From Aromatoleum buckelii (lineage in GTDB: Bacteria; Pseudomonadota; Gammaproteobacteria; Burkholderiales; Rhodocyclaceae): DNA of 64,000 nt. The notes beneath the pieces were generated by a model. The model was not told the origin of the DNA. It searched no databases and saw only the letters and a program-made list of their open reading frames with translations. The first letter of the stretch is position 1; every line of letters begins with the position of its first letter. This document shows, in pieces, positions 63,599 to 64,000 of this stretch. The position numbers were made by a program, and so were the translations under genes. The DNA is taken from positions 1-64,000 of the forward strand of contig NZ_WTVH02000009.1 in NCBI RefSeq assembly GCF_012910785.2. Reading direction: 5' to 3'.

Positions 63599-64000
63599 GC
63601 CAGGAGCGGCGGCGCCGGTGATCTGCGTCGTCGGGGCGCGGCCGAACTACATGAAAATGGCGCCGATCATCCGCGCCCTCGCAGCCCATCGGCCGCCGCT
63701 GCGGACGCTGCTCGTGCACACCGGGCAACACTACGACAGCGCGATGAACGAGCGCCTGTTCGCCGACCTCGATCTGCCGCACCCGCAGGTGAACCTCGAA
63801 GTGGGTTCGGCCAGCCACGCGGTGCAGACCGCCGAAGTGATGAGGCGTTTCGAACCGGTCATCGATGAGCACGGCGCCCGCGCGGTGCTGGTGGTCGGCG
63901 ACGTGAACTCCACGCTGGCGTGCGCGCTGGTCGCGGTCAAGCGCCATGTGCCGGTGGCGCACGTCGAATCCGGCCTGCGCAGCCACGACCGCAGGATGCC
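63591..64000 (+). CDS. wecB: UDP-N-acetylglucosamine 2-epimerase (partial)
   Basis: The visible 136 residues (start to window end) match WecB: VICVVGARPNYMKMAPI, HTGQHYD, VVGDVNSTLA and HVESGLRS. The enzyme makes UDP-ManNAc for the polysaccharide. The gene runs past the window edge and its C-terminal half is not seen. Confidence 0.93.
   Translation, partial: MTEPGAAAPVICVVGARPNYMKMAPIIRALAAHRPPLRTLLVHTGQHYDSAMNERLFADLDLPHPQVNLEVGSASHAVQTAEVMRRFEPVIDEHGARAVLVVGDVNSTLACALVAVKRHVPVAHVESGLRSHDRRM

Overview
The window looks like chromosome of a betaproteobacterium of the Rhodocyclales (Aromatoleum/Azoarcus/Thauera type). This is an inference from the very high G+C, a dctSR-dctPQM TRAP system, the cox operon order (coxB-coxA-small assembly gene-ctaG-DUF2970-coxC-surf1-ctaA-ctaB-sco), a Burkholderia-type trimeric porin, and an XrtA (EpsH)-type exopolysaccharide locus. 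Coding density is high. I found no rRNA, tRNA, CRISPR array or intact insertion sequence.

Layout. 0.3-2.6 kb: accA and tilS. 2.6-8.4 kb: the two-component pair dctR/dctS divergent from the C4-dicarboxylate TRAP transporter dctP-dctQ-dctM, with a hairpin between dctP and dctQ and a clear terminator after dctM. 8.5-13.6 kb: ornithine-cyclodeaminase-like enzyme, FHA protein, metallo-beta-lactamase-fold hydrolase and a GAF-PilB/GspE-like ATPase. 13.7-16.8 kb: rpe, gph, then a trp leader peptide and trpE. 17-29.2 kb: a block between trpE and trpG. It holds trxC, yjdM, a Wzz-like protein fused to a degenerate tyrosine-recombinase domain, a six-gene membrane complex related to hydrogenase-4/complex I whose large subunit lacks all NiFe cysteines (an Ehr-type complex), a spermidine-synthase-like protein, a DUF504 protein and a Pro-rich repeat protein. 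29.4-36.8 kb: trpG-trpD-trpC, tamB, msrA and an FKBP isomerase. 36.9-45 kb: a transporter remnant, a leucine-dehydrogenase-like gene, a CDF metal transporter, a stress-type membrane protein, a membrane spermidine-synthase homologue, and the minus-strand genes rfaE2, recQ and a YihY/BrkB protein. 45.4-53.8 kb: the aa3-type cytochrome c oxidase structural and assembly operon. 53.9-56.3 kb: rpoH under a CIRCE element, then a porin. 56.8-64 kb: the start of an XrtA exopolysaccharide cluster (FeeM-like acyltransferase, export lipoprotein, Wzz-like protein, tyrosine autokinase, outer-membrane protein, secretion ATPase, wecB), cut by the window end.

How the parts work together. The trp genes make tryptophan and are probably attenuated at trpE. 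DctSR should sense dicarboxylates and switch on DctPQM. The cox region supplies subunits, heme A (ctaA, ctaB) and copper insertion (ctaG, sco, surf1), and a possible FNR-type site lies upstream. rpoH links two heat-shock circuits (HrcA and sigma-32). The points most worth a second look are the Wzz-recombinase fusion with its overlapping leader ORF, the cysteine-less hydrogenase-4-like complex, the split trp operon with its attenuator, and the 13-base extended Shine-Dalgarno of msrA.
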